A stretch of DNA of 64,000 bases from the NCBI RefSeq assembly GCF_000021925.1, contig NC_011830.1:4127001-4191000 (forward strand). Direction: 5' to 3'. Positions 8,860-17,006 of this stretch are shown one piece after another. Within the stretch, counting starts at the first letter, position 1. Each line of letters starts with the position of its first letter. The stretch comes from Desulfitobacterium hafniense DCB-2 (lineage in GTDB: Bacteria; Bacillota; Desulfitobacteriia; Desulfitobacteriales; Desulfitobacteriaceae). A program made the position numbers and the translations under genes. The notes beneath the pieces are model-generated. The model was not told the DNA's origin and made no database searches. It worked only from the letters and a program-made list of their open reading frames with translations.

Positions 8860-9610
8860 AATTTTTTTCCTTCCTAAAGAGAAACTTACCGATGAGGAAA
8901 TCGGAAAGATAAAATAAGAGCACAACGAGGATGGACCAGGCGATGATGCTCTCCGGTTCCACATTGAGCCGTCCCAGTTTGATCATCCCGCCAATCCCGT
9001 CGCTGGTGGTCAGCACTTCGGCCATGACCGCGATCTTCCAGCCGCTCCCTAAGGCAATCTGGAAAGCGGATTTAAAATAAGGAAGTATGGAGGGAAGGAT
9101 CACATGCCTTAATCTTTTCACCTTAGAAAAACGGTAGAGAGAGGCCATTTCCAGGAGGTTTTTATCGATGCGCCGAAATCCTGCGCAGACGTTGATGGTG
9201 ATCACCGGCAGGGTGGAAAGGATGACGATAAAGACGGCAGGCTTGCCGTTGAACCCAAACCAGACCAGGGCCAAAACCACCCAGGAGACGGGGGGCACCG
9301 TCTGCATGATCCCGACCAGGGGGGACAGCACCCCTTTAACCTGTGAAAAGTTCCCCATTAAAATCCCCAGCACCAATCCCAGGCTCACTCCCAAGGATAA
9401 GCCGGCCAGGAGCCTTCCGGCGGTCAAGGGAATCATGGCGTAAAGATCAGGACTTGTCAGTATTCTATAGATCTCAGCCAACACACTGCCCATAGTGGGC
9501 ACGATCAGGGGTGAAAAGTGCAACGTCAGCACTTTCCACAAGCTGATGACCATGAGGAAAGACAGGAGTTTGTAACCGGAGTCCTTGGTCAGCAATCCTC
9601 TATTTTTCAC
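8843..9610 (-). CDS. ABC transporter permease (SsuC/TauC-like)
   Basis: 255 residues, about six membrane segments, with the binding-protein-dependent permease EAA-type region around residues 125-170 (LLEMASLYRFSKVKRLRHVILPSILPYFKSA). GTG start at 9610 behind GGGAG. It lies between the binding protein and the ATPase, giving a classic three-gene importer operon. The family transports organosulfur, nitrate, aromatic or thiamin-precursor compounds. Confidence 0.9.
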   Translation of the reverse strand: MKNRGLLTKDSGYKLLSFLMVISLWKVLTLHFSPLIVPTMGSVLAEIYRILTSPDLYAMIPLTAGRLLAGLSLGVSLGLVLGILMGNFSQVKGVLSPLVGIMQTVPPVSWVVLALVWFGFNGKPAVFIVILSTLPVITINVCAGFRRIDKNLLEMASLYRFSKVKRLRHVILPSILPYFKSAFQIALGSGWKIAVMAEVLTTSDGIGGMIKLGRLNVEPESIIAWSILVVLLFYLSDFLIGKFLFRKEKNYAATP

Positions 9611-9621
9611 CGTGCGCTCCC

Positions 9622-10656
9622 TTACTTACCACCATAATACAGGCCGTCGTCGGCAACCTTTCCCCCAATCATGGAGGGTTCAAAATTCCAGAGCAGCTCA
9701 TAGAACATCTTCAGTTCTGTTTTGGAATCCTGGGCGCTTTGGAAGGTCAGACCCATACTGGGCAAGGCTTTGGCCACCAGCTCTTTTTTCAACCCCAAAT
9801 ACTTTTCGGCCAGTTCACCCATTTGCTCAGGGTTCTCATTAGCCCATTGGGTGGATTGGGCATAGGCTTCCTGGAATTGAGCTGTTAATTCCGGATAAGC
9901 GTCGATGAATTTCTGGGTTGTTCCGAAACCGGCATTAGGTATTTTGGTGTCCGTAGCGTTCACCCTCTGCCATTCCTCTTCGAAACTAAAGGCAATCCGC
10001 AATTGGGGGTTAGCCAGCAAAGCTCTTGTCACCTGTGGTTCGATGAGGGTTGCATAGGCAGCCTTGCCTGAAGCAAGGAGTGTGGCGATTTCCGGAGTTG
10101 AGGCATAGATGATCTCCAGGTCTTTGCCTGCTTCCAGACCGGCTTCATGGAGGAAATACTGGGTTAAAGCATCCGGCGGCGAGGACTGCAAGGGCACATA
10201 CACTGTCTTCCCTTTCAGATCCTGCCACTCTTTTATGTCGGGGTCGGAGGTCAAAAAGTAGGTGACTCCCCAGGTGTTGACATTCATTAAGCGCACGTCC
10301 AACCCTTTGTTATAGAGTTTGGAGACCACCGTCAGGGGAAAAGCAAACAGGGCATGTTCGCCGTCCTGAACCATGGCGATTAAGGTTTCCGGTTCATCCC
10401 AGATGGACAATTCGATGTTCACATTCTCACCCAGGGCCTTGGTCTCCATCATATGCAGAACAGGCAGGGCCGGAGGTGCGGTGGGCACACCGACTTTAAT
10501 GGTCATGGGTTCCGAGGCCGTTTCCTGAGTTCCTTGAGTTTCCTGGTTTTTGGGTCCTGCCGACTGGGCCGGCTGGGCAGTGCCGCAAGCCGCTAAGGTC
10601 AGCATCAGGAAAAACATGATCAGTATTGGTATAGTCCTCGATAAGGTCTTTTTCAT
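9622..10656 (-). CDS. ABC transporter substrate-binding lipoprotein (SsuA/THI5-like)
   Basis: 345 residues from MKKTLSRTIPILIMFFLMLT. The signal peptide ends in a lipobox, LAAC, so the protein is lipid-anchored outside the membrane. A periplasmic-binding-fold region follows (KVGVPTAPPALPVLHMMETK; later YASTPEIATLLASGKAAYATL). A longer start at 10689 is open, but the ATG at 10656 has an AGGAGG site. The upstream region is shared with a divergent Crp/Fnr gene and contains matched dyads that probably control it. Ligand unknown. Confidence 0.9.
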   Translation of the reverse strand: MKKTLSRTIPILIMFFLMLTLAACGTAQPAQSAGPKNQETQGTQETASEPMTIKVGVPTAPPALPVLHMMETKALGENVNIELSIWDEPETLIAMVQDGEHALFAFPLTVVSKLYNKGLDVRLMNVNTWGVTYFLTSDPDIKEWQDLKGKTVYVPLQSSPPDALTQYFLHEAGLEAGKDLEIIYASTPEIATLLASGKAAYATLIEPQVTRALLANPQLRIAFSFEEEWQRVNATDTKIPNAGFGTTQKFIDAYPELTAQFQEAYAQSTQWANENPEQMGELAEKYLGLKKELVAKALPSMGLTFQSAQDSKTELKMFYELLWNFEPSMIGGKVADDGLYYGGK

Positions 10657-10691
10657 TGAAAATCCTCCTTTTTTGGTATATACTAACACCA

Positions 10692-10709
10692 GGTTAGCTC
10701 AAGCTAACC
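10692..10709. promoter_or_regulatory. Crp/Fnr-type operator candidate, box 1
   Basis: Perfect dyad GGTTAGC-TCAA-GCTAACC. The TTAGC-N4-GCTAA core has the 5-4-5 geometry of Fnr/CprK boxes with different bases. It lies just upstream of the binding-protein gene (minus strand), close to a GTATATACC sequence that could be its -10. Confidence 0.7.
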
Positions 10710-10725
10710 CAAAGTGGTAAAATGC

Positions 10726-10743
10726 GGTTAGCAAAAGCTAACC
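10726..10743. promoter_or_regulatory. Crp/Fnr-type operator candidate, box 2
   Basis: Second perfect dyad GGTTAGC-AAAA-GCTAACC, with identical arms to box 1 and a different 4-bp spacer, centred 34 bp from it. Conserved arms with a free spacer indicate a protein binding site. Confidence 0.7.
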
Positions 10744-10778
10744 TCACTATAGTTTTAGCAGATTTTTGCCGGCAAATC

Positions 10779-10794
10779 GGTTGCTATAGCAACC
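10779..10794. promoter_or_regulatory. Related dyad upstream of the regulator's ribosome site
   Basis: GGTTGC-TATA-GCAACC, a perfect 16-bp dyad, one base pair shorter per arm than boxes 1 and 2. It sits a few bases before the GGAGGAGG ribosome site of the Crp/Fnr gene, so it could serve autoregulation. Confidence 0.45.
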
Positions 10795-10807
10795 CGGAGG
10801 AGGTCCT

Positions 10808-11485
10808 ATGAAAAAAATTGATTCCGTATTGCAATCAATGCCTCTCTTTAAAAATATCCAACCGGATAAATATACTAATGTTCTTTCCTGTCTGAACGGA
10901 CGTATTCAGGACTATGCCAAAGGTGAGATCATCTATAGCCTGCAAGATCCCCTGAAAAGTGCCGGCATTGTTCTTGCCGGCCGGGTCAATATGTCCATGG
11001 TCAGTGTGACCGGCACAGAGCATTATGTTCAGCAATTTGATCCGGGAGATATTTTCGGTGAAGCTTTGGCCTGCCAGGCTGATCCTATGGACAACGGCGT
11101 ATTGCAAATAACGGCTGTCCAGAAAAGCAGCATCCTGTTTGTCTGTCTTTCCCATCTGTTTATGGAAAAGGCCCTGACTTGCCCTTATGCCTCTCAAGTG
11201 GCTTTAAATCTGCTTAAAGAAGTGGTGGATAATAATATCTTTCTGAGCAGAAAAGTGGAGATTTTATCCCAGAAAAAGATCAGGGACAGGATCTTCATTT
11301 ATTTGCAGTCTGTGGGCCGCTCCGGAAATACGGTGAATATCCCTTTCAACCGCCAGGAGTTGGCTAATTTTCTGGGGGTGGACCGCAGCGCCCTCTCCCG
11401 GGAGCTTTGCCTGATGCGGGATGAAGGGATGATCGACTTTTACAAAAATGAGATCATTCTTTTAAGAAATGATCTCATTTCCTGA
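10808..11485 (+). CDS. Crp/Fnr family transcriptional regulator
   Basis: 225 residues: an N-terminal cyclic-nucleotide-binding-type beta barrel (IQDYAKGEIIYSLQDPLKSA, then DPGDIFGEALA) and a C-terminal winged helix with recognition segment NRQELANFLGVDRSALSREL. No N-terminal cysteine cluster is seen, so it is not a classical iron-sulfur Fnr; it is closer in layout to CprK-like effector-binding members. Strong GGAGGAGG site. Divergent from the importer operon, whose upstream region holds two matching dyads. Effector unknown. Confidence 0.9.
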   Translation: MKKIDSVLQSMPLFKNIQPDKYTNVLSCLNGRIQDYAKGEIIYSLQDPLKSAGIVLAGRVNMSMVSVTGTEHYVQQFDPGDIFGEALACQADPMDNGVLQITAVQKSSILFVCLSHLFMEKALTCPYASQVALNLLKEVVDNNIFLSRKVEILSQKKIRDRIFIYLQSVGRSGNTVNIPFNRQELANFLGVDRSALSRELCLMRDEGMIDFYKNEIILLRNDLIS

Positions 11486-11500
11486 GAGGGTAAGCCGGGT

Positions 11501-12385
11501 TTAACAACTGTGCAGAAACTTCGTCTTCTCGCCGCAACAGGTTAGATCCAATTTATGCATGGCTCTTGTGCAGGCAATATAGAGAAGGCTTCGGTCCAAT
11601 TGGGTTTTAAAAAGATCATCGGAAACCTCGGGGACGATCACCTGATCAAATTCAAGCCCCTTGGCCATATGCACAGACGTAACGACGATACCCTCCTGAA
11701 ACTCGCTGCTGCCAAAATCCAATAAAACCATAGTGTCATAAACGCCATGGAGCTGTGCAAACAGCAGCCTGGCCTGTTGCTGGGATTTGCAGATAACACC
11801 CAATGTGGCATATTCAGATTGCCTGAATTCCTCGATCAAATGCTGTATTTCAGCAAGCTGTTCCTTTGGGGTCCGACATACGGTTATGGTTGGTGTGTCA
11901 CCATGCCGCTCAATCGGAATCAGCTTTTTGTTTTCTAAAATCTTTTGGGTGAACCCGCTGATTTCAATGGTTGAACGATAGCTCCTGCACAACTCCATAC
12001 CTTGGCAATCGGCAAAGTAGGGCTGAATCTTGGTCAGGGAGGATGAGCTGTAAGGATTCACGCTTTGATGGCTGTCCCCTAAAATGGTCATGTTGCAGGA
12101 AAATAATTTTGCTAACACGGCATATTGGATAGGTGTATAATCCTGCATTTCGTCAACCAACACATGCTGTATGCTTTGGTAATCCTGCTCTGCTCCTTCA
12201 AAGTACATTTTGACATAGATAAAGGGATAGACATCGCCGAATTCAAAGGTATTTTTACGGATAAAGCGCAGCAAATCATCCTCACCGATCCTGTGGTAAA
12301 AATCCTGATACAGGGAAAGGGTATCGGTAAATCGGAACATTTTTTGGACGCTGTCTCTGATTTGGCGGGAAACTGCGGGGTTCAT
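11501..12385 (-). pseudogene. helD-like UvrD/Rep helicase, C-terminal fragment
   Basis: 294 codons matching the C-terminal half of HelD-like superfamily 1 helicases: VLVDEMQDYTPIQYAVLAKLF (motif II), TILGDSHQSVNPYSS (motif III), SYRSTIEI (motif IV), VVTSVHMAKGLEFDQVIVPE (motif V) and LLYIACTRAMHKL (motif VI). Walker A is absent. The frame begins at an ATG that overlaps the stop of the N-terminal fragment as ATGA. Family: HelD recycles stalled RNA polymerase. Read with its partner this is one gene that lost its middle. Confidence 0.8.
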
Positions 12386-13026
12386 CTTGTTAGGGGTATG
12401 CCGCTTGTGTTTTGCTCTCTTTGGATGGTGGCGACAATGTTTTTCATTTTGTCATCGGAATTCCGGCTCAATTCCTTTTGCAAAATTTCGTCCCCAATAT
12501 TCAGGGAGCTTTCAATCATATACTCCATTTGCCTTTGTCTGATTCTGTATTGCCGCTTTAGGGTCAGCATTCCCTCGATTTTGCCAAGGGGAGCCATATA
12601 AAAAGCCGGACCCCTTTCAAAATCATAGAACATACTGGAAACAGGCGCCCGCCAGTCGAAAATGATAGTATGGGCTGTCACCGGATCGGCAAACCCATGG
12701 ACGCCAATATACAAGGCCTCTTCCTTCTTCGCTTTTGTCTCGGCAAAATCAATTCTCCCAAAATAGGGAGATTGGATTAGTTTTTGGAGCTTCTCTCTTT
12801 CCTTGATGGCTTTTTCGCCGAAGGCAACGCTGTCATGAACAGCGATTCTATTCGCCGCTTTTTCGGCAAGGTCGAGGTGATTTTCATAGATATACCGCTT
12901 CGTCTCTAAGATCTCTCTGGCGTAATTGTCTATTTTGGCCTGCATTTGTTCCAGGGCTGTTTTGAGTTTTTTCTGTACTTCTTTTAAATAGTTTCTTTCA
13001 TCGCTTTCCTTTTGGTTAAACATCAT
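12382..13026 (-). pseudogene. helD-like helicase, N-terminal fragment
   Basis: 214 codons with the HelD N-terminal coiled coil (residues about 5-60) and the conserved DWRAPVSSMFYDFERGPAFY region. It runs to KNIVATIQREQN, the sequence that in intact homologues comes just before the Walker A P-loop, then ends after a short unrelated tail and a stop. The P-loop and the following segment are missing, roughly 200 or more residues compared with family length. Start ATG has a modest upstream purine run. It cannot hydrolyse ATP as it stands. Confidence 0.8.
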
Positions 13027-13577
13027 TGATCTCCTTTATGGTTCCCAAGTAAAGGGGTGGAACTTAGTTTGGAAATTAAGTTCATAGTCTCAGTTTAGAA
13101 GGAATTTTTCCAAATGCTAGACTTATAGTTTTTCGCTGTGATATCATTTAGATTAAGTATTGCCCCCAGAAAATAATGCAGAAATAAACATTGTTTACAT
13201 ATTTTAGCACATTGTATTATATAGCTTTGCCAGTATTCTGTATTGGGAGAGCTATATTTTTGCCATCTTTCCGGGGTTATGGCAAGAATCAAGGGCAACT
13301 CTCCCCCTATGAATAGGATATGGATATCAGATGGACTGCCACACCGCAATGGAAGCAGTCCATCTTTTGTTAGGGAAAATTCAAAACGGCACTCAGCTAA
13401 AAGGTTGCCGGATTTATGCTATTTAAAAATTCAAAAAAATAATTAAAAAATAATTTCACATTAACATTTCATTAATATTTGGCTCAGTTCAACTCTAATT
13501 TATTAATATTTTTATGCTAGCATCTGTTTAGTGATAGTTATTACAATCCCATAAAAATACATGGAAAGGAGGGCAGC
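13027..13577. other. AT-rich intergenic region upstream of the molybdoenzyme operon
   Basis: No gene supported, apart from a hairpin at 13329-13365. The very AT-rich part 13430-13560 should hold the promoter of the downstream operon. A GTG at 13578 with a good AAGGAGGG site opens a frame overlapping the next gene's start; a leader peptide is possible but unproven. Confidence 0.55.
13329..13365 (+). terminator. Hairpin, left copy of a pair flanking the molybdoenzyme operon
   Basis: Arms AGATGGACTGC (13329-13339) and GCAGTCCATCT (13355-13365), then TTT. The same stem recurs at 16848-16887 after the operon. Confidence 0.7.
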
Positions 13578-13635
13578 GTGCAAACCCGGTTAAACTGCTT
13601 AAATGACGATTTAGAATCAAGGAGGTTATTAGGAA

Positions 13636-16215
13636 ATGGCAAGTCTTTTCGACAGCATTACCCATTCTGCAATGAGCCGCCGAAGGTTTATCCAAGCAAG
13701 TGCTGCCGCTGCAGCCAGCTTATCACTTGCCGGTTGCGGAAATTCCTTAACAACGGCCAGCGCTGATAAAATGACTGCTCAGGAAGGGAAATGGATTACA
13801 GCCGCCTGCTGGCATAACTGCGGCGGACGCTGTCTTAACAAGGCCTATGTGGTGGACGGTGTGGTTGTGCGCCAGAAAACCGATGATACACATCCGGACA
13901 GCCCGGATTATTTCCAGCAGAGAGCTTGCCTGAGGGGACGCGCCCAAAGAAACCAGGTCTTTGGGGCGGATCGTTTGAAATATCCTATGAAGCGCAAACA
14001 TTGGGAACCCGGCGGCGGGGATAAATCACTGCGGGGACGGGATGAGTGGGTACGCATTTCCTGGGATGAGGCCCTGGATTTAGTGGCTGCCGAACTCAAA
14101 AAGGCTAAAGAAACTTATGGCAACCGCTCCCTTTTCGCCTGTGGAACTGAAGTAGGCCGGTTGTTGAACCTGTACGGCGGACATATTACCCGCTGGGGCA
14201 CCACTTCTTACGGCGCCTGGAAATTCACTCCGGGAAAGATTGGTTATTCTTTCAATGCCGGTGAAGAAACCATTAATGACCGTATTGATCTGCGGGGCTG
14301 TGAGACGATTATTCTCCTGGGTTCCAACCCTGCCTGGAGTTCTGCGGGAAGCCCGTCTTATCATTTCCTGCAAATGAAGCAGGCAGGAGCTAAATTTATC
14401 GGTATTGATCCTTTCTATAATGATACCTACGCTTTGCTGGAAGCCGATTGGATCCCTACCCGCCCGCAAACCGATGTTGCCCTGTTGACCAGTGTGGCTT
14501 ATACCTTGATTACGGAAGATGATCCGAGCACTAATCCTTTAATTGATTGGGATTTCTTAAAACGATGTACCATCGGTTTTGATGGGGACAGTATGCCTGA
14601 AGGAGCCGATCCTAAAGAGAATTTTAAAGATTATGTGCTGGGCACTTATGATGGCGTCCCCAAAACCCCTGAATGGGCGGCGGAGATTTGCGGTGTCGAG
14701 CCTAATACTATCCGCAGCTTGGCCCGGCAATTCACAAAGACCAAAAAAGTAGCCTTTCTGGCCGGGTGGGCCAGTGCCCGCAATCAAAATGTGGACGGTC
14801 TTCCCCAAATGATTATGACCATCGGCGCCATGACCGGCCATATCGGCAAGCCTGGCCACTGTACCGGGGTAAGCTGCCATGCCGGTGCGGGCAACGGCGG
14901 AGATGCTCTGGTCAGTCCCGGCAAAGACGGGCTTCCCGGCGTGAAGAATCCTCTGGATGATGTCTTTAATGACGCTCATATCTGGCGAAGTATTGTGGAC
15001 GGTAAATATGTGTATATGGGACCCGGCGGTCAGGACCCCGGAGTAGAGCGTGATGTGGATATCCACGTCATCTATCATGCCGGCCGGGCGCTGCTGCAGA
15101 CAACGGACGGCATGAATTTAGGGATTGAAGCCCATCGCAAAGTGGATTTTGTGGTCACCCATGCTCAATTTTTAACAACCACTGCCAAGTATTCCGATAT
15201 TGTTTTGCCTATCAATACTGAATGGGAGCGGGTAGGGGGATTCCTCACCGGCAATCGGGAAATGGCCATTATGTATTCCCAGGTCACAGAGTCCCTCTAT
15301 GAAGCCAAGAGTGATCAATGGATTGTCACGGAATTGGCCAAACGCTTAGGCTTTAAGCCGGAGGAGCTTTATCCTTTTGATGAGAAGCAGCAATTCTTTA
15401 ATAAAATCGCCGGTTCTAAGGTGGTTACACCCGACGGCAAGGACTTCGAGCCTCTCGTCACTATTACTGCGGCGGATATTGCCCAATGGGGGGTCCAGGG
15501 AACACCTCAGCAGGGCCGCATCACTTTGCCGGAGCTTCAGGAAAAGGGTATTTATCAGGTGGAGCGCTATCCCGGGGATAACTATGGGTATATCGCCTGT
15601 GCGGATTTTGTCACCGATCCTGAAAATAATCCTTTGCCATCGGAAAGCGGTAAATTTGAGATTTATTGCCGCAGCCTGGCTGAGGTTATCAATGGCACCG
15701 GCTTCAGCAAGATCAAACCGATTCCCACTCATATCCCCGCCCCTGATGGCTATGAATCCACCTTTAAGGATTGGGGCAACAAGGTTAAAGGGGATTATCC
15801 TTATCAGGTCCTCAATCCTCATTATCTAAGGCGTTCCCACACGGTTTTTGACAATGTCCAATGGCTCAGAGAAACCTGGCCCAACCCGGTCTTTATTAAT
15901 ACCAAGGATGCCGAATCCAAAGGCATTATGGATGGGGATACCGTACTGCTGACCAGCAGACATGGCAAGACCCTGCGCAGGGCTTGCCTGACCGAACGCT
16001 TCATGCCCGGGGTCATCGGGCTGCCCCACGGCGCCTGGGTGGATATTGATGAGAAGACCGGTATTGATACGGCCGGAGCAGACAATATTCTTTGCGGCTC
16101 TGTTCCCACCGGTCAAGGGGTTTCCGGCTGGAACACCTGTGCCGTCAACATGGAAAAGTATGCCGGCGCCCCCCTTATCCCGGATATAGAAAAACCCCAA
16201 CGAATTTTCTTTTAG
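13636..16215 (+). CDS. Tat-exported molybdopterin oxidoreductase catalytic subunit (DMSO reductase family)
   Basis: 859 residues. The twin-arginine signal SRRRFIQASAAAA is followed by LAGC, so it is exported folded and perhaps lipid-anchored. An N-terminal [4Fe-4S] domain has Cys58, Cys62, Cys66 and Cys98 (C-x3-C-x3-C-x31-C). Molybdopterin domains follow, with ILLGSNPAWSSAGSPSYHF and AGWASARNQNVDGLPQMIMTIGAMTGHIGKPG, and a C-terminal dinucleotide-binding domain (YPYQVLNPHYLRRSHTVFDN; GDTVLLTSRHGKTLR). Catalyses an anaerobic oxidoreduction, but the substrate cannot be told from sequence. AGGAGG precedes the ATG. Only an iron-sulfur subunit follows; no membrane anchor or chaperone gene is present. 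Confidence 0.9.
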   Translation: MASLFDSITHSAMSRRRFIQASAAAAASLSLAGCGNSLTTASADKMTAQEGKWITAACWHNCGGRCLNKAYVVDGVVVRQKTDDTHPDSPDYFQQRACLRGRAQRNQVFGADRLKYPMKRKHWEPGGGDKSLRGRDEWVRISWDEALDLVAAELKKAKETYGNRSLFACGTEVGRLLNLYGGHITRWGTTSYGAWKFTPGKIGYSFNAGEETINDRIDLRGCETIILLGSNPAWSSAGSPSYHFLQMKQAGAKFIGIDPFYNDTYALLEADWIPTRPQTDVALLTSVAYTLITEDDPSTNPLIDWDFLKRCTIGFDGDSMPEGADPKENFKDYVLGTYDGVPKTPEWAAEICGVEPNTIRSLARQFTKTKKVAFLAGWASARNQNVDGLPQMIMTIGAMTGHIGKPGHCTGVSCHAGAGNGGDALVSPGKDGLPGVKNPLDDVFNDAHIWRSIVDGKYVYMGPGGQDPGVERDVDIHVIYHAGRALLQTTDGMNLGIEAHRKVDFVVTHAQFLTTTAKYSDIVLPINTEWERVGGFLTGNREMAIMYSQVTESLYEAKSDQWIVTELAKRLGFKPEELYPFDEKQQFFNKIAGSKVVTPDGKDFEPLVTITAADIAQWGVQGTPQQGRITLPELQEKGIYQVERYPGDNYGYIACADFVTDPENNPLPSESGKFEIYCRSLAEVINGTGFSKIKPIPTHIPAPDGYESTFKDWGNKVKGDYPYQVLNPHYLRRSHTVFDNVQWLRETWPNPVFINTKDAESKGIMDGDTVLLTSRHGKTLRRACLTERFMPGVIGLPHGAWVDIDEKTGIDTAGADNILCGSVPTGQGVSGWNTCAVNMEKYAGAPLIPDIEKPQRIFF

Positions 16216-16232
16216 AGAGGAGTGGGTGACGC

Positions 16233-16811
16233 ATGGGTCAAAAGGGCTTTTATTTTGATATGACCGCCTGTGTCGGCTGCCGGACTTGCCAAATCGCCTG
16301 TAAAGATAAAAACAATTTGAATGTAGGCACTTTCTTCCGCAAAGTGCGGGCTTATGAGACGGGCGTCTTTCCCCAACCCGGCATTTATCACTATTCTGAA
16401 ACCTGCAATCACTGTGAAAAACCGAAATGTGCGGAAGGCTGCCCCACCACTGCTTTGCACAAGCTGGAAAACGGCATTGTCGATCATGATAAAAACAAAT
16501 GCATTGGCTGCCGGTTCTGTGTCTGGAACTGCCCCTACGGTGTCCCCCAGTTTATCGAAGCTTTGGGGCAGATCAGCAAATGCGATATGTGTAAAGATTT
16601 GGTCGAGGAAGGTGCAAATCCTGTCTGCGTGGACGCCTGTCCTCTGCGGGCTATTCATTGGGGAGAGCTGGAGGAATTAAAAGCTCAATACGGCAGCGGA
16701 AGTGTCCGCGATTTAGCCATCCTGCCTGATTCCTCCATCACACAGCCTTCCCTGCTTGTTAAGGCTAAAACCATTGCCCTGGAAAAGGATTACCGGGAAA
16801 AGGAGATTTAA
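16233..16811 (+). CDS. Iron-sulfur electron-transfer subunit (DmsB-like)
   Basis: 192 residues with four ferredoxin-type cysteine clusters: CVGCRTCQIAC, CNHCEKPKCAEGC, CIGCRFCVWNC and CDMC...CVDAC. This is the layout of DmsB/PhsB/NrfC subunits that carry electrons between a quinol side and the molybdenum subunit. Ribosome site GAGAGGAG. It starts 17 bp after the catalytic gene and ends before the paired hairpin, closing a two-gene operon. The expected DmsC/NrfD membrane protein is absent. Confidence 0.92.
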   Translation: MGQKGFYFDMTACVGCRTCQIACKDKNNLNVGTFFRKVRAYETGVFPQPGIYHYSETCNHCEKPKCAEGCPTTALHKLENGIVDHDKNKCIGCRFCVWNCPYGVPQFIEALGQISKCDMCKDLVEEGANPVCVDACPLRAIHWGELEELKAQYGSGSVRDLAILPDSSITQPSLLVKAKTIALEKDYREKEI

Positions 16812-16847
16812 CTATCCCTACCATAAGTAGTATCCCCGGCAATATGC

Positions 16848-16887
16848 CAAGATGGACTGCCTCATCCCCATGAAGCAGTCCATCTTG
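16848..16887 (+). terminator. Hairpin, right copy of the pair; operon terminator
   Basis: Arms CAAGATGGACTGC (16848-16860) and GCAGTCCATCTTG (16875-16887), 14-base loop. It has the same stem as 13329-13365, with a related loop. Confidence 0.75.
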
Positions 16888-17006
16888 TGCTTTAATTCAA
16901 TACAAAACCACCGGTCATATTACGATTGACGGCAACGTAGTCCGGCGGGAATTCAACCGCCGGAAATGGCAGGATTAAGTGTTGCAGAGTACTGGCTTCT
17001 CCGCTC

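Noticed and set aside
13095..13349. 84-codon minus-strand frame in the AT-rich gap
   Set aside because: TTG start without ribosome site, AT-driven composition, and it covers a hairpin.
13490..13560. Possible CprK dehalobox (TTAAT-N4-ATTAA) upstream of the molybdoenzyme operon
   Set aside because: Only near matches with wrong spacing in very AT-rich DNA; no exact dyad.
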